Part shown: piece after piece, positions 1 to 8,055 of the stretch | Position numbering within the stretch: position 1 is the stretch's first letter | Layout: the number at the start of each line of letters is the position of its first letter | Source: Deltaproteobacteria bacterium | Lineage (GTDB): Bacteria; Myxococcota; Myxococcia; SLRQ01 | Reading direction: 5' to 3' | Assembly: GCA_007130885.1 (NCBI GenBank) | Contig: SLRQ01000060.1 | Location: 1-40,259 of the forward strand | DNA length: 40,259 nucleotides | The notes under the pieces: model-generated | What the model was told of the DNA's origin: nothing | The model's input: only the letters and a program-made list of their open reading frames with translations | Databases searched by the model: none | Translations under genes and position numbers: made by a program

Positions 1-115
1 ATCTCTCCGTCGTCGTTTGCTGCCCCTGATGGCTGGTTGATGAGAACGTTGTCGATCCCCTGGTGCGGTCTTTCGCTGTGATAATGCTCGACAAATTCTC
101 TGATAGGCTAGCGCA
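1..115 (-). pseudogene. Integrase-core (rve) transposase, C-terminal remnant
   Basis: Read on the minus strand this stretch gives IREFVEHYHSERPHQG followed by IDNVLI, the characteristic C-terminal tail of IS transposases with an rve integrase core (a YH.ERPHQGLDN-like block). It has no start and runs off the window edge. Just upstream, the codon after the conserved HLR is TAG where the family normally has an aromatic or other residue. The preceding part of the same kind of protein, ending in ERHLRW, lies about 4 kb away near 4170, so this is either the severed end of that gene or a second decayed copy. Homology is recognised by eye; inactivation is evident. Confidence 0.6.
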
Positions 116-121
116 GGTGAC

Positions 122-258
122 CCCGACCTGTCTCAATAGTCAGCCGAGACCTATGAAACTCTCATCCGCACCAATCAAGGCTCTTGTCAAACACGATGAC
201 CGAGGTTCTGGGCCGGGATCAGGGCTGCGCTCGTCATGATGTCGGAAGCCCGGCCGAC
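122..258. repeat. 137-bp direct repeat, copy 1
   Basis: This segment, from CCCGACCTGTCTCAATAGTC to CCCGGCCGAC, recurs in the same orientation at 2668-2804 with the same length and roughly nine substitutions (about 93 percent identity by eye). On the minus strand both copies read through an open end, ...TSAALIPA(Q/E)NLGHRV then stop, so it may derive from the 3' end of a duplicated gene. The two copies bracket the mosaic block with the lipoprotein start, methyltransferases and tail-fibre-like gene. It starts two bases after the transposase fragment's shared GCGCAGGTGA string. Confidence 0.8.
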
Positions 259-391
259 ACCACGGGTAACGGTGTGACGCTCATCCGAAATCGCTTCATC
301 GATGGAGGCGCTACCGTCCCAAGCAGCAACGCGGTCCTGGTCGACAACGAGGGCATTCCATGAGCGGACTTTCCATGCCAAAGGATGATCG

Positions 392-502
392 ATGAAACAC
401 TTACTATTCATTGCAATGCTGCTGTCAGCCATTTTGCTCGGCGGCTGTACGCTTGCCCTCCGCACGCAGGAAGGCACGGGTGCGAGGTCTTCGTTACCTT
501 GA
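392..502 (+). pseudogene. Lipoprotein N-terminus (signal peptide stub)
   Basis: A 36-codon reading frame opens with a clean lipoprotein signal peptide: a basic Lys after Met, a hydrophobic run (LLFIAMLLSAILL) and the lipobox LGGC with Cys at residue 19, then a short polar stretch and TGA. An AAGGATGAT sequence precedes the ATG. The frame closes exactly where a different protein, a methyltransferase C-terminus, becomes recognisable in another frame. I infer that this is the 5' end of a secreted-protein gene cut by recombination. The tail-fibre-like protein at 1608-2536 lacks its own N-terminus and could be the missing remainder. Confidence 0.55.
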
Positions 503-504
503 GT

Positions 505-758
505 GGCGATGGATCCCCGAGCCAAGCCACGAGACCTACGTGACGGACATGGCGTACCTGCTTCGTGACGAGAGCGGCGCCGTCGAGGTTGTGCATGACC
601 GCCATGTGATGGGGTTATTTTCCAGGGCCGTCTGGCTGGAGTTGATCGCCACCGCCGGCTTCGATCCGCTCGCGGTCCCCTTCGAACACAGCTCGTACAG
701 CAACACCGGGCACGAGGTGTTTCTCGGGCTGCGCTTACCCCTTCGAGAGGAGCCATGA
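505..758 (+). pseudogene. Class I methyltransferase, C-terminal fragment
   Basis: The frame ending at 758 encodes a typical C-terminal half of a small-molecule SAM methyltransferase: LEWRWIPEP, then DMAYLLRDE, VVHDRHVMGLF and FLGLRLP. The Rossmann SAM-binding half (DxGxGxG) is absent; upstream the frame passes straight into the lipoprotein stub. The 3' end is intact and lies one base before the ATG of the next methyltransferase, so the original pair was probably an operon. An in-frame ATG at 411 would give 115 aa, but its first 30 residues are shadow of the lipoprotein stub. Function is presumably lost. Confidence 0.6.
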
Positions 759-759
759 C

Positions 760-1539
760 ATGAACGAGCTAACGCCGCGCTTCTGGGAGATTTTTCTCGA
801 GCTCTACGAGAGCTTGCCAAGGCAGGGACCCGGCAACCGCACCTGTGCCGAGGAGGCGCTCGGTCTGTGCCGCGAGCTGCCATCGACACCAGCCGTGCTC
901 GATCTCGGATGCGGCGTCGGCGGGCAAACGCTGCACCTCGCCAGGATCACCTCCGGGACCATCGTTGCCGTCGACAACCATGCCCCGTTCATCGAACGCC
1001 TGGGGCGTACCATCGCGGAGCTGGGGCTCTCGGACCGGATCCGGCCGCTGGTCGCAGACATGGCCAATCCTGGTATGCCGCCCGAGAGCTTCGAGCTCAT
1101 CTGGTCGGAGGGCGCGCTGTATCAGATATGCATCGAGAGCGCCCTGCTGATCTGCCATGGGCTGCTACGCCCCGGTGGCTACCTCGCGTTCACCGACGCG
1201 GTCTGGCGCAAGGACAATCCGCCGCCCGAGATCAAGACGAGCTTCGACTTCGACTACCCGGCGATGGGCACGGTTGCCGACGTCCTCACGGCCATCGACA
1301 AGACCGGCCTCTCGCTCGAGGGCCACTTCTCCCTGCCGAACGAGGCCTGGTGGGATGACTACTACACGCCGATGGAGCGACGCATGGGGGAAATGCGTGC
1401 CAAGTACGCCAGCGATGCCGACGCGCTCGGCGTTCTCGATCAACTCGCCCAGGAGCCCGAGATGCATCGTCGATACTCGGACTATTATGCATACGAGTTC
1501 TTCGTCGCGCGCAGAACGACGGGAGGTGGCGGTCCATGA
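760..1539 (+). CDS. Class I SAM-dependent methyltransferase
   Basis: A 259-aa protein with a complete class I methyltransferase fold. Motif I, VLDLGCGVGGQT, lies around residues 46-57, followed by the acidic end of strand beta-2 (AVDN), the VADM and LIWSEGALYQI motifs, and the post-motif strand LRPGGYLAFTDAVW. The C-terminal third carries a WWDDYYTP lid-like segment. Substrate is unknown; the closest general type is the UbiE/ArsM-like methyltransferase_11/25 group. The start follows a GAGAGGAGCC ribosome binding site and sits one base after the stop of the truncated methyltransferase upstream. The next stub overlaps its end by four bases (ATGA). Both neighbours are broken, so this is probably the only intact member of a transplanted operon fragment. 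Confidence 0.85.
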   Translation: MNELTPRFWEIFLELYESLPRQGPGNRTCAEEALGLCRELPSTPAVLDLGCGVGGQTLHLARITSGTIVAVDNHAPFIERLGRTIAELGLSDRIRPLVADMANPGMPPESFELIWSEGALYQICIESALLICHGLLRPGGYLAFTDAVWRKDNPPPEIKTSFDFDYPAMGTVADVLTAIDKTGLSLEGHFSLPNEAWWDDYYTPMERRMGEMRAKYASDADALGVLDQLAQEPEMHRRYSDYYAYEFFVARRTTGGGGP

Positions 1540-1607
1540 ACCTGGTCGATTTGCTCTGCTCGCACCAAGACGCGGTTGTCGCCTACAGAGCGCGGCGGCT
1601 GTTAGCT
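1536..1607 (+). pseudogene. 5' stub of a third operon gene
   Basis: An ATG overlapping the methyltransferase stop (ATGA) opens a frame reading MNLVDLLCSHQDAVVAYRAR then RLLAG. It looks like a genuine N-terminus, with DAVVAYRARRLL resembling the opening helix of a repeat-type enzyme, and then loses coherence near 1605. There a different protein begins in another frame. The overlap suggests this was the third gene of the methyltransferase operon, truncated at the mosaic junction. The product cannot be identified. Confidence 0.4.
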
Positions 1608-2536
1608 GGCATCAACCCTACACGTATCTGTTTCGTGAGACGCAAACCGTGGACGTGGACGACGGCTACTTCTCCACTTATCTGGGGAGCGTCGAGGACC
1701 TGGACTTTGCGCTATTTGTTGGCAACGCGACGCTCTACCTCGGAGTCAAGGTCGGCAACGACGATGAGATGAGCCGGGTCCTGCTTGGCGCCGCGCCATA
1801 TGCGGCTTACGCAGAGTATGCAAACCATGCGCTCGAGGCCACGAGCCTCGGCGGGAAGAGCGCCACCGACTTCATGACGACCTCGCACCCGGCAAACGTC
1901 ATCACCGAGGACGACATCACGGACTGGTTCACCGCCTACGAATGGGGCGACCATGCCGCCGCAGGCTATCTGAAGAGCATTACGGCGCACACGCATTCGG
2001 CGGCGAACATCACATCTGGTACTCTGCCTGTAGCTCGTGGTGGTACGGGAGGTGGCAGCTTCACCTCGGGCGCCGTGCTCGTCGGGGCAGGTACGGACCC
2101 TGTGACGACCGTGTCCCGCAGTGGTATCGATACGCGAGCCAGCTTCCCACCGGCGAGTCACTCGCACGCGACCTTGGCGCGTGGCACTGGTTTGACCGGC
2201 AGCAACTACGATGGTTCCGCGGCCCGAACTTGGGCCGTGAGCTTTGCTGGCACAGGCAGCTTCACCAGCGCTGCCCGCAGTGACCATACGCATGCGTTTT
2301 CTTGCGACCGCCACAGTCAAGACGTAAGTTACGCCGCAGGTGGTGACGGGAGTGCTACCACCAACTGGCCCGATGGTACTACTTTGACAGGTGGAGGTTA
2401 TTGGGCCCAGGGCGCATACGGCATTTGGGACGTTGCTATTAGCAGGCCATGGGGGAATGGCTGGAACGTATGGGCACGAAACAATTCCGCCTCGAGCCAG
2501 ACGCTCACTCTCTACGTGGTTTGCTGCTCGTTGTAG
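1608..2536 (+). pseudogene. Tail-fibre-like secreted surface protein, N-terminally truncated
   Basis: From about 1608 the frame encodes YLFRETQTVDVDDGYFSTYL, LYLGVKVGNDDEM and GAAPYAAYAEYANHA, the arrangement found in secreted tail-fibre-like proteins of Myxococcota and relatives. Next come a TSHPANVITEDDI segment, the tail-fibre motif SGTLPVARGGTG, two further SHSH/DHTH units, and a glycine- and serine-rich beta C-terminus ending in LYVVCCSL. Signal peptide and start are missing; upstream the open frame is only a shadow of the methyltransferase. The fold and extracellular role are inferred from motif order. The 5' end may be the lipoprotein stub at 392. Confidence 0.6.
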
Positions 2537-2667
2537 AAATGGGCAATCATCTCTCGCCAAGGCCCTTCGGGCTTCTGGCGACCAGCGAGTAGCTCCTGCC
2601 AACGGGGGCTGGACAAGGCATCGAGCGGCAGCCCCGCTTGGCCTGTCCGGCGGCTCCTCGTCGAATG

Positions 2668-2804
2668 CCCGACCTGTCTCAATAGTCACCCGAGATCTAT
2701 GAAGCCCTCATCCGCACCAATCAAGGCTCTGGTCAAACACGATGACCGAGGTTTTCGGCCGGGATCAGGGCTGCGCTCGTCATGATGCCGGAGGCCCGGC
2801 CGAC
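2668..2804. repeat. 137-bp direct repeat, copy 2
   Basis: Second copy of the repeat at 122-258, same orientation and length. Differences are scattered single substitutions with no indels seen. It closes the mosaic block on the right. Of the flanking bases 2537-2946, the part outside the repeat shows no recognisable gene. Confidence 0.8.
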
Positions 2805-2946
2805 TTCGATATCGGTTTCCGGCGCACGATCGACACATCGCCGGCGTTCCGGCTCTCTGGTGCGGAAGGCATTTGGGACAGGACGAGCGGAATTGGATCG
2901 ACATCCAATCTCAGACAGGTATCTGTGAACTCCTCTATGCCGTCCT

Positions 2947-4047
2947 TCATCGTCCATCTCCGTTTTGAACAAGAAACCTTTCAAAGGCCGGGGCGAGGCG
3001 GTAGCTCCGGGCCTTTCGGGACGGGTTTTCGACCTCCAGAAAACCCTCCTCAACCCACTTCTTGCACAGGGCGTTGATGGTGCGGGGGGACAGTCCCAGT
3101 TGCTCGGCCATCTCTCCCGTTGTGATCGTCCGGCTTCGGGCGAACAGGGTCATGGCCTTGCGTTGGCGGGTCGTCAGACTACGAAGCAGTGGCGACTGGT
3201 CGGCCTGCCCCCGGCTGGCCGCCTGCTGCGCCTTGAGCCGGACCTTGGCGAAAGCGTCGGCAACGCCAAGCGTGAAATACTCCACGAAGCCGGTAATGTC
3301 GGCCTCGGCCCGGCCCATATAATAGTTGTGCGAGGGGCCAACGGTGAGGGCCTGGTAGTACGCTTCGAGGTTCTGGGCGTAATAGGCGTCCAGCGAATAG
3401 ATCCCCTTCAGCCCATAACCTTCGCGGTGTAGAACAAGGGCGGCCAGCAGCCGCGCCGTTCGCCCATTGCCGTCATAGTAGGGATGGATGGTGGCAAACT
3501 GATAATGGGCGATGGCTGCGATCAACGGCACGGGCAACTCGCCGCGCTCCCGCTCGCGGTCGATCCAGTCCACCATTTCAGCCATGAGGCGCGGCACGTC
3601 CTGAGCCTCCGGGGGGATATAGACGATGGCGCGGTCGGTACTGTTGCGGATGACATTCTGGCCATCGCGGTAAGGGGTGGCCGTCTTGCGGCCGTTCATC
3701 ACTAGGCCATGAAGCTCCTGGATATGGGTCTCGGTTATGGGGCCAGGCGCTTGCGCCAGGCGCTCCATATGTTCCAGCGCCAGATAGTGGCAGCGGACCT
3801 CTTGCTCGTCGCGCTCCCGGTTGGGGAATCGGGCGCGTCCGTGGATGACTTCCCGGACCTGCTCCTCGGTCAGCCGGTTTCCCTCGATCTGTGTGGAATA
3901 GTGCGTTGACAGGAGTTTGGCCGTCTCCCGAAGGGAGGCCAGCATTTCCACGCTGATCGGCAGGTCAATGACCGCCTGGCGGCTGGCCTCGATATCCATC
4001 AGGGCCTTGGTGAGCGCCGGGGTGATCTGAAAATTGGGCTCGAACAA
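2947..4047 (-). CDS. Fic family protein with C-terminal winged helix
   Basis: A 366-aa Fic/DOC protein, expected to transfer AMP or another nucleotide moiety to target hydroxyls. The catalytic motif is HPYYDGNGR at residues 188-196. An N-terminal inhibitory motif STQIEGN at 51-57 matches (S/T)xxxE(G/N), which places it in the class with cis-acting autoinhibition. The flap strand lies around NVIRNSTDRAIVYIPP (131-146). Residues about 290-352 form a winged helix (LTTRQRKAM, GEMAEQLGLSPRTINAL, VEEGFLEVE), implying DNA binding, perhaps autoregulation. I chose a TTG start at 4047: GGAGG lies 8 nt upstream and the product then opens MFEPNFQIT, as relatives do. A TTG at 4095 in the same frame is possible. 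Further upstream the frame is a transposase fossil. Confidence 0.85.
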   Translation of the reverse strand: MFEPNFQITPALTKALMDIEASRQAVIDLPISVEMLASLRETAKLLSTHYSTQIEGNRLTEEQVREVIHGRARFPNRERDEQEVRCHYLALEHMERLAQAPGPITETHIQELHGLVMNGRKTATPYRDGQNVIRNSTDRAIVYIPPEAQDVPRLMAEMVDWIDRERERGELPVPLIAAIAHYQFATIHPYYDGNGRTARLLAALVLHREGYGLKGIYSLDAYYAQNLEAYYQALTVGPSHNYYMGRAEADITGFVEYFTLGVADAFAKVRLKAQQAASRGQADQSPLLRSLTTRQRKAMTLFARSRTITTGEMAEQLGLSPRTINALCKKWVEEGFLEVENPSRKARSYRLAPAFERFLVQNGDGR

Positions 4048-4077
4048 AGGGGAATCCTCCTTCTTCAGGATACCCCA

Positions 4078-4131
4078 CTGCAGATAAGTCGACAATAAAC
4101 CGACATTAAACTGCGGATAACCTGCGATTAA
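4078..4131. promoter_or_regulatory. Repeated CTGCRGATAA-type boxes upstream of fic
   Basis: Thirty to eighty bases upstream of the Fic start are three related boxes: CTGCAGATAA, CTGCGGATAA and CTGCGATTAA. Between them lie the paired words GACAATAA and GACATTAA. Such iterated boxes next to a gene whose product has its own winged helix suggest an autoregulatory operator. This is inference; no -35/-10 pair was assigned. Confidence 0.4.
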
Positions 4132-4140
4132 GAGCCCGAC

Positions 4141-4167
4141 CCGTCGTGTCCGAAAACTCAGCCGACC
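4141..4167. repeat. Dispersed 27-bp repeat, copy 1
   Basis: The string TGTCCGAAAACTCAGCCGAC occurs here and, with few changes, at 23431-23457, just upstream of the DUF285 surface-protein gene. Here it abuts the transposase remnant, so it may be a transposon end. Only two copies were noticed. Confidence 0.5.
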
Positions 4168-4485
4168 CAGCGCAGGTGACGTTCTCCCAGAGGAATGATC
4201 TTGGAGAGGCACTCGGACTTGATGGAGAGCACAAACCTCTCGGCGAATGAATTCAGATTTGGACTGCGAGCAGGAAGGCGCAAGCCCTGTGATGCCGAGG
4301 CTCTGGAGGACTCCACAGATCCTCGAATAGCCCCAGGACCTGCACAATGTAGCAATCGAGACGATCAGGTTCTGCAGGTCGTTGGCGATCGGCGGCCGGC
4401 CCCGCCCGCGACGGTTGGCGCTCCCATCGTATTTGGCCGCCACGAGCCGCCGGCCCAGCAGGACCTGTTGCCTTGCCACCATTTT
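4158..4485 (-). pseudogene. Integrase-core transposase remnant with internal deletion
   Basis: The minus strand encodes RRLVAAKYDGSANRRGRGRP, the [14 protein letters not shown] motif and then, after a frameshift and loss of most of the DDE core, [20 protein letters not shown] and [10 protein letters not shown]. These are the helix-turn-helix/linker and C-terminal strand motifs of rve-type IS transposases. The catalytic acidic residues are not recoverable and TGA follows HLRWVG. The missing tail resembles 1-115. The divergent ATPase gene starts 20 bp beyond. Confidence 0.7.
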
Positions 4486-4505
4486 TTGCGGCAAAATCGG
4501 TGACG

Positions 4506-5660
4506 ATGTATACACGTGACTTGAAGGTGCCTCGCCGCGCGTTCTTTCTCTTCGGCCCGAGAGCCACCGGCAAGAGCACCTGGCTGCGAGCCGCGTTTCC
4601 CGAGGGACTGCGTTTGGACCTGCTTCCTCCGGAGACGGCGCTGGTCTATGCCAAGACCCCCTCTCTTCTTAGGCACGAGGTGCTGGCCCAACCAAGGAAC
4701 ACCTGGATAATCGTGGACGAGATTCAGAAGGTCCCGGCTCTGCTGGACGAGGTCCACTTCCTCATGGAGAGCCACGGCTACAAACGCTTCGCCCTGTCCG
4801 GCTCGTCGTCCCGGAAGATCAAGAGAGGGGCGGCCAATCTTCTGGCCGGGAGAGCCGTCATGCGGCGTCTCCATCCCTTAACCACGCACGAGATCGGCCA
4901 CGACGTATCCGCTCGGCAGGCCATGACGTTCGGAATGTTGCCCATGTCGATCACGGCCCCGGACGACGCCGAACGAGAGGACTACTTGAAGGCCTACGTC
5001 GACGCCTACCTGCGCGAGGAGATCAAGTACGAAGGTCTCGTGCGCGACGTGGGCGCATTCGGGCGGTTTCTGGACGTGGCGGCCTTGATGGCCGGACAGC
5101 GGGTGAACGCAGCCGCGCTCGCTCGTAACGCCGGTGTCGCTAGAGACACTGTTCGGGGCTACCTCTCGATCTTCGAGGACACTCTTCTGGGCTGTTGGCT
5201 GCCGGCATATCGCCCGCGTGCCCGTGTCAAGGAGGTGGCGGCGCCGAAGCTCTACTGGTTCGACAGCGGGGTCCTGCACGCCGCCGCGGGAGGGTTCCAG
5301 CAGCCGTTGCCGTCGGAGTGGGACGACGTACTTCTGGAGCACTGGATACACCATGAGATCCGCGCGTTCATGGACTACAGCGGGGTTCGAGGCTCCCTTT
5401 GCTATTGGCGCACGCCCACGGGCAGCGAGATAGACTTTCTGTGGTGGTTCGGCTCGCGAGCAGTGGCGATCGAGGTGAAGGCATCCACGCGCCACCGAGC
5501 CGAGTTCACGAAAGGCATCGAGTCTTTCAGAGAGGGGCACCGCCTGCATTCGAGCTGGGTCGTCTACCTGGGAGAGAAGACGCTTCGAGTGGGCGAGACG
5601 ACCGTGTTGCCCGTGATGGAGTTCTTGCGCCGCCTCCACGAGGGCGACGTCATCGAGTAG
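4506..5660 (+). CDS. AAA-family ATPase with DUF4143 domain
   Basis: A 384-aa member of the common AAA_14/DUF4143 ATPase family. Walker A is GPRATGKST at residues 17-25 and Walker B is WIIVDEIQ with Asp71-Glu72, followed by the sensor-like FALSGSSSRK. The central part has DAYLREEIKYEG, then a helical winged segment with AALARNAGVARDTVRGYLS. The C-terminal DUF4143 domain includes LYWFDSGVLHAA and a PD-(D/E)xK-like core, GSEIDFLWW and VAIEVKAS. The biological role of this family is not established. I chose ATG 4506, which begins MYTRDL; an upstream ATG at 4473 adds an unlikely 11 residues. Two decayed relatives occur at 20163 and 29138. Confidence 0.85.
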   Translation: MYTRDLKVPRRAFFLFGPRATGKSTWLRAAFPEGLRLDLLPPETALVYAKTPSLLRHEVLAQPRNTWIIVDEIQKVPALLDEVHFLMESHGYKRFALSGSSSRKIKRGAANLLAGRAVMRRLHPLTTHEIGHDVSARQAMTFGMLPMSITAPDDAEREDYLKAYVDAYLREEIKYEGLVRDVGAFGRFLDVAALMAGQRVNAAALARNAGVARDTVRGYLSIFEDTLLGCWLPAYRPRARVKEVAAPKLYWFDSGVLHAAAGGFQQPLPSEWDDVLLEHWIHHEIRAFMDYSGVRGSLCYWRTPTGSEIDFLWWFGSRAVAIEVKASTRHRAEFTKGIESFREGHRLHSSWVVYLGEKTLRVGETTVLPVMEFLRRLHEGDVIE

Positions 5661-6010
5661 CGCCCGGGCGAGAATCAGGCCGGCCGGGGGTGGAGTCGAG
5701 GCCGGCTCGGCCGGCGTGATGCTACAGTTGATTCCGCCGTGCTCGTGGCTGTGCGAGCTTCGTGTCGTCACGCAAACCTCTGAAACTAGGTCATGCGGGA
5801 TCGGCGATATTCCGGGGGCCGGACCGGCGAGTGTCCGGATTTCGGACCAACGGTCCCCGATGCCGGATGGAGTTCGTCAAAGCGTCCATCCGGTAACCCA
5901 GTTGTTCAGCTTTCTTTTCGATCGAAATCGAGGCGCAGGACGCACGGCGGAATCTGCTCTTTCACCGAACCAAGGCGGGTCTTACCGCCGGAACGACCCG
6001 ACGGAGACGG
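5661..6010. other. 350-bp convergent intergenic region
   Basis: This gap separates two genes that converge. No gene is recognisable. It contains a GC-rich imperfect palindrome, GCCGGCTCGGCCGGC at 5701-5715, without a following T-tract. It also carries several short TCCGG/CCGGA repeats around 5810-5890. Confidence 0.4.
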
Positions 6011-6490
6011 TCAACCGCGGCTGTAGGTGCCGACCAGACGGTTCATGCCAATTATGTTCGGTTCGATGCGTTCGAGAAGCTCCCACATCGACAGGCCCGG
6101 CTCCAGCCGAGTCTCCTCGTTCAAGGCGATGATCCAAAAATAGTAACGGTGGGAGCCGTGTCCTTCCGGCGGCATCGGTCCGCCGTAGCCGGTCTTCTTC
6201 ATGTCGTTCACTCCGGCGGTATGTTCGCGGGTGCCCTCGTCGAGCGAACGGATGGCGGCCGGAATGTTGTATAGCGCCCAGTGGACGAAGCCGTATGTTC
6301 CATTGGCGGAGACCAAGGGAGCATCGGGGTCGTGGCATATCACCGCGAACGATCTCGTACCGTCGGGTGGATTTTCCCAGGCGAGGGCGGGGGAGACGTT
6401 CTCGCCTTCACCGGTATGCTTGGCCGGTATCCGGCCGTTCGGTTCGAAAGCGCTGGAGATGAGTGTCATCTTGGATAGTGCGAAAGGCAT
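6011..6490 (-). CDS. YbhB/YbcL-type Raf kinase inhibitor-like protein (PEBP family)
   Basis: A 159-aa phosphatidylethanolamine-binding-protein family member, of the small bacterial YbhB/YbcL type. The two family signatures are present: DPDAP followed at the right distance by FVHWALYNIP, and GYGGPMPPEGHGSHRYYFWI, which together line the anion-binding pocket. It also has NVSPALAWENPPDGTRSFAV near the N-terminus. There is no signal peptide, so it is presumably cytosolic. The biochemical role of bacterial members is unclear. I prefer ATG 6490 (MPFALSKM) because GGAGGAG lies immediately upstream; ATG 6502 would add four residues. It is monocistronic in this window. Confidence 0.9.
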   Translation of the reverse strand: MPFALSKMTLISSAFEPNGRIPAKHTGEGENVSPALAWENPPDGTRSFAVICHDPDAPLVSANGTYGFVHWALYNIPAAIRSLDEGTREHTAGVNDMKKTGYGGPMPPEGHGSHRYYFWIIALNEETRLEPGLSMWELLERIEPNIIGMNRLVGTYSRG

Positions 6491-6854
6491 TGGCTCCTCC
6501 ATGAGTTCGGTATCGTGGGATCTCCTCGCGGGCGTTGAACACTATAAGTTCATGGTCATAGCGGTGTCATGGTCGTGATGCTCGCTCGAGTGGTCGTGCT
6601 CTCGGCCCTTTGCTTGCTCATTTCCAGACTCTGAGAGGCCCGCTTGATTTCAACCATTTGTCGGCGGTCATGTTTGTGACAGGATGGGCCCGCCTCCAGC
6701 GCTGGCGATGCTCACCCTATGGCGCGCGGGTAGGTCACGGTTCCGAGCGCCTCCCCTGGCGGTCATCCGACCGGCTCGATTCATCCGATACGCCGAACTC
6801 TTCGCTCGCCTTCGCTGAGGGAACCGCCCGGAAGGTGTTTCTGCGCGAACCCTA

Positions 6855-7049
6855 TACGCCGGTCGTTTCCCTCACGCGAGCATGGCGCGGCAAAGAGACC
6901 TCGAACACCGTAACGTCGTCTTCGGCGCCCGCTACGGCGATGTCTCCACCGTGCGCTTTGGCTATCTCCCGCGCTATGAAGAGGCCGAGACCCAGCCTCT
7001 TTCTTAGGATCTGCCTGAAGTGGTCCGTGAAGATGGGATCTCGGTCCAT
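6855..7049 (-). pseudogene. Histidine kinase, C-terminal ATPase fragment
   Basis: The minus strand encodes DHFRQ..LGLGLFIAREIAKAHGGDI..TVFEVSLPR, the G2 box and closing strands of a HATPase_c domain. The dimerisation helix, N box and G1 box are absent; upstream bases give no consistent frame. It therefore cannot act as a kinase. Of the remaining bases between the PEBP gene and the methyltransferase (6491-7175) I recognise nothing else. Confidence 0.6.
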
Positions 7050-7175
7050 GATGAGGACACGACGGGATGGAGACGCCTTCGTCCGGCTGCACGGACAAAG
7101 CCGGCGGGGCTATCCGCTTGGTGGGGGCCGCCGAACTGCGCAGTCTCTGGGCAGAGATGGCGCCGAGGTAGACTC

Positions 7176-7943
7176 TCAAGACCGCCCGAACAGCATCGTG
7201 GAGCACACGACCCGGTGCTTGAGCACGTCGTATTCCTCGACCTGCCGTTCCACGTACTGCTCGAAGAGGGCGGCATTCTCGGGGTGCTTCTCCGCCAACT
7301 CACCGCACCGGAGACGGATTAGGGCGAGCTCACGGTCGTAAGCTTCGGCGGTCTCCTCGAGCCCGCTCACGACACGCTCTGCCAAAAGCGTCATGCCGGC
7401 CTGCCGAACCTGACCGAGCAGTTCATCTTTCGGGAGCACGGAGGGATGCGTGCTTCCTTCCTCGGTGTAGGCGTCGTCGATGACGATGATGCCGTCCGCT
7501 ACCAGGCACCGCGAGAGCGCCGAGAGCGTCTCGAAGTATGAGCCCAGCACCGGACCCGCGGCGGCGAGGACGATGACGTCGTAGCGACCGGCTTCGTTCA
7601 CCTTCTCTCGGATATCCCCCGTTTCGAAGACACACAGGCTCGAGACGTGGTGCTCCTCGGCCTTTCTTCTAGCCTCGGCGATGAAAGGCTCCATTGCGTC
7701 CACGCCGCGACAGCGACAGCCTATCTTCGAGGCCAGTCTGACCGAGACGGCGCCCTTGCCGCAAGCCAGATCCAGGACATGCAGCTGCTCCCTTGCCGGC
7801 GCGTGCCCGCGAACCAACTCGAGGATGGCGGCCGGTGACGCACCTATCTCCCACCAGTCTTGCAAGATGTACGGCAGAAAGGGGAGAAGCCTCGGGTCCA
7901 GATGGTCCATCGACGCGGCGATGCTCTCTTCTATCGATTTCAT
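7176..7943 (-). CDS. Class I SAM-dependent methyltransferase
   Basis: A 255-aa methyltransferase with motif I VLDLACGKGAVSVRLA near residues 55-70, GVDAMEPFI for the ribose-binding acidic loop, TGDIRE, DVIVLAAAGPVLGSY as motif II, and CLVADGIIVIDDAYTEE after it. An N-terminal extension (PRLLPFLPYILQDWWEIG) probably caps the site. The C-terminal half is charged and helical (ELALIRLRCGELAEKHPENA), and may form a lid. Substrate unknown. It has no close relation to the methyltransferase at 760. Start ATG at 7943; no operon partner. Confidence 0.85.
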   Translation of the reverse strand: MKSIEESIAASMDHLDPRLLPFLPYILQDWWEIGASPAAILELVRGHAPAREQLHVLDLACGKGAVSVRLASKIGCRCRGVDAMEPFIAEARRKAEEHHVSSLCVFETGDIREKVNEAGRYDVIVLAAAGPVLGSYFETLSALSRCLVADGIIVIDDAYTEEGSTHPSVLPKDELLGQVRQAGMTLLAERVVSGLEETAEAYDRELALIRLRCGELAEKHPENAALFEQYVERQVEEYDVLKHRVVCSTMLFGRS

Positions 7944-8055
7944 TCAAGAACCCCAGGATGGGACCGGCCGAACCTGTCTCGGTCGAGCTCCCCTGTACCA
8001 GATCGAACGAGACCGACCAACCGGCGATGCGTAGCCTGCCTGGTATGTCCTCCTT

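Noticed and set aside
187..756. Long minus-strand open frame of 189 codons
   Set aside because: Arg/Pro/Ser-rich composition typical of antisense shadow in GC-rich DNA; it runs opposite the methyltransferase fragment and the direct repeat.
1157..1607. Open frame extending the tail-fibre-like protein upstream to 1157
   Set aside because: These codons are a shadow of the intact methyltransferase in another frame; surface-protein similarity starts only near 1608.
4048..4515. N-terminal extension of the Fic protein to 522 residues
   Set aside because: The added codons belong to a transposase remnant and its junction; a ribosome binding site and the family N-terminus support the start at 4047.
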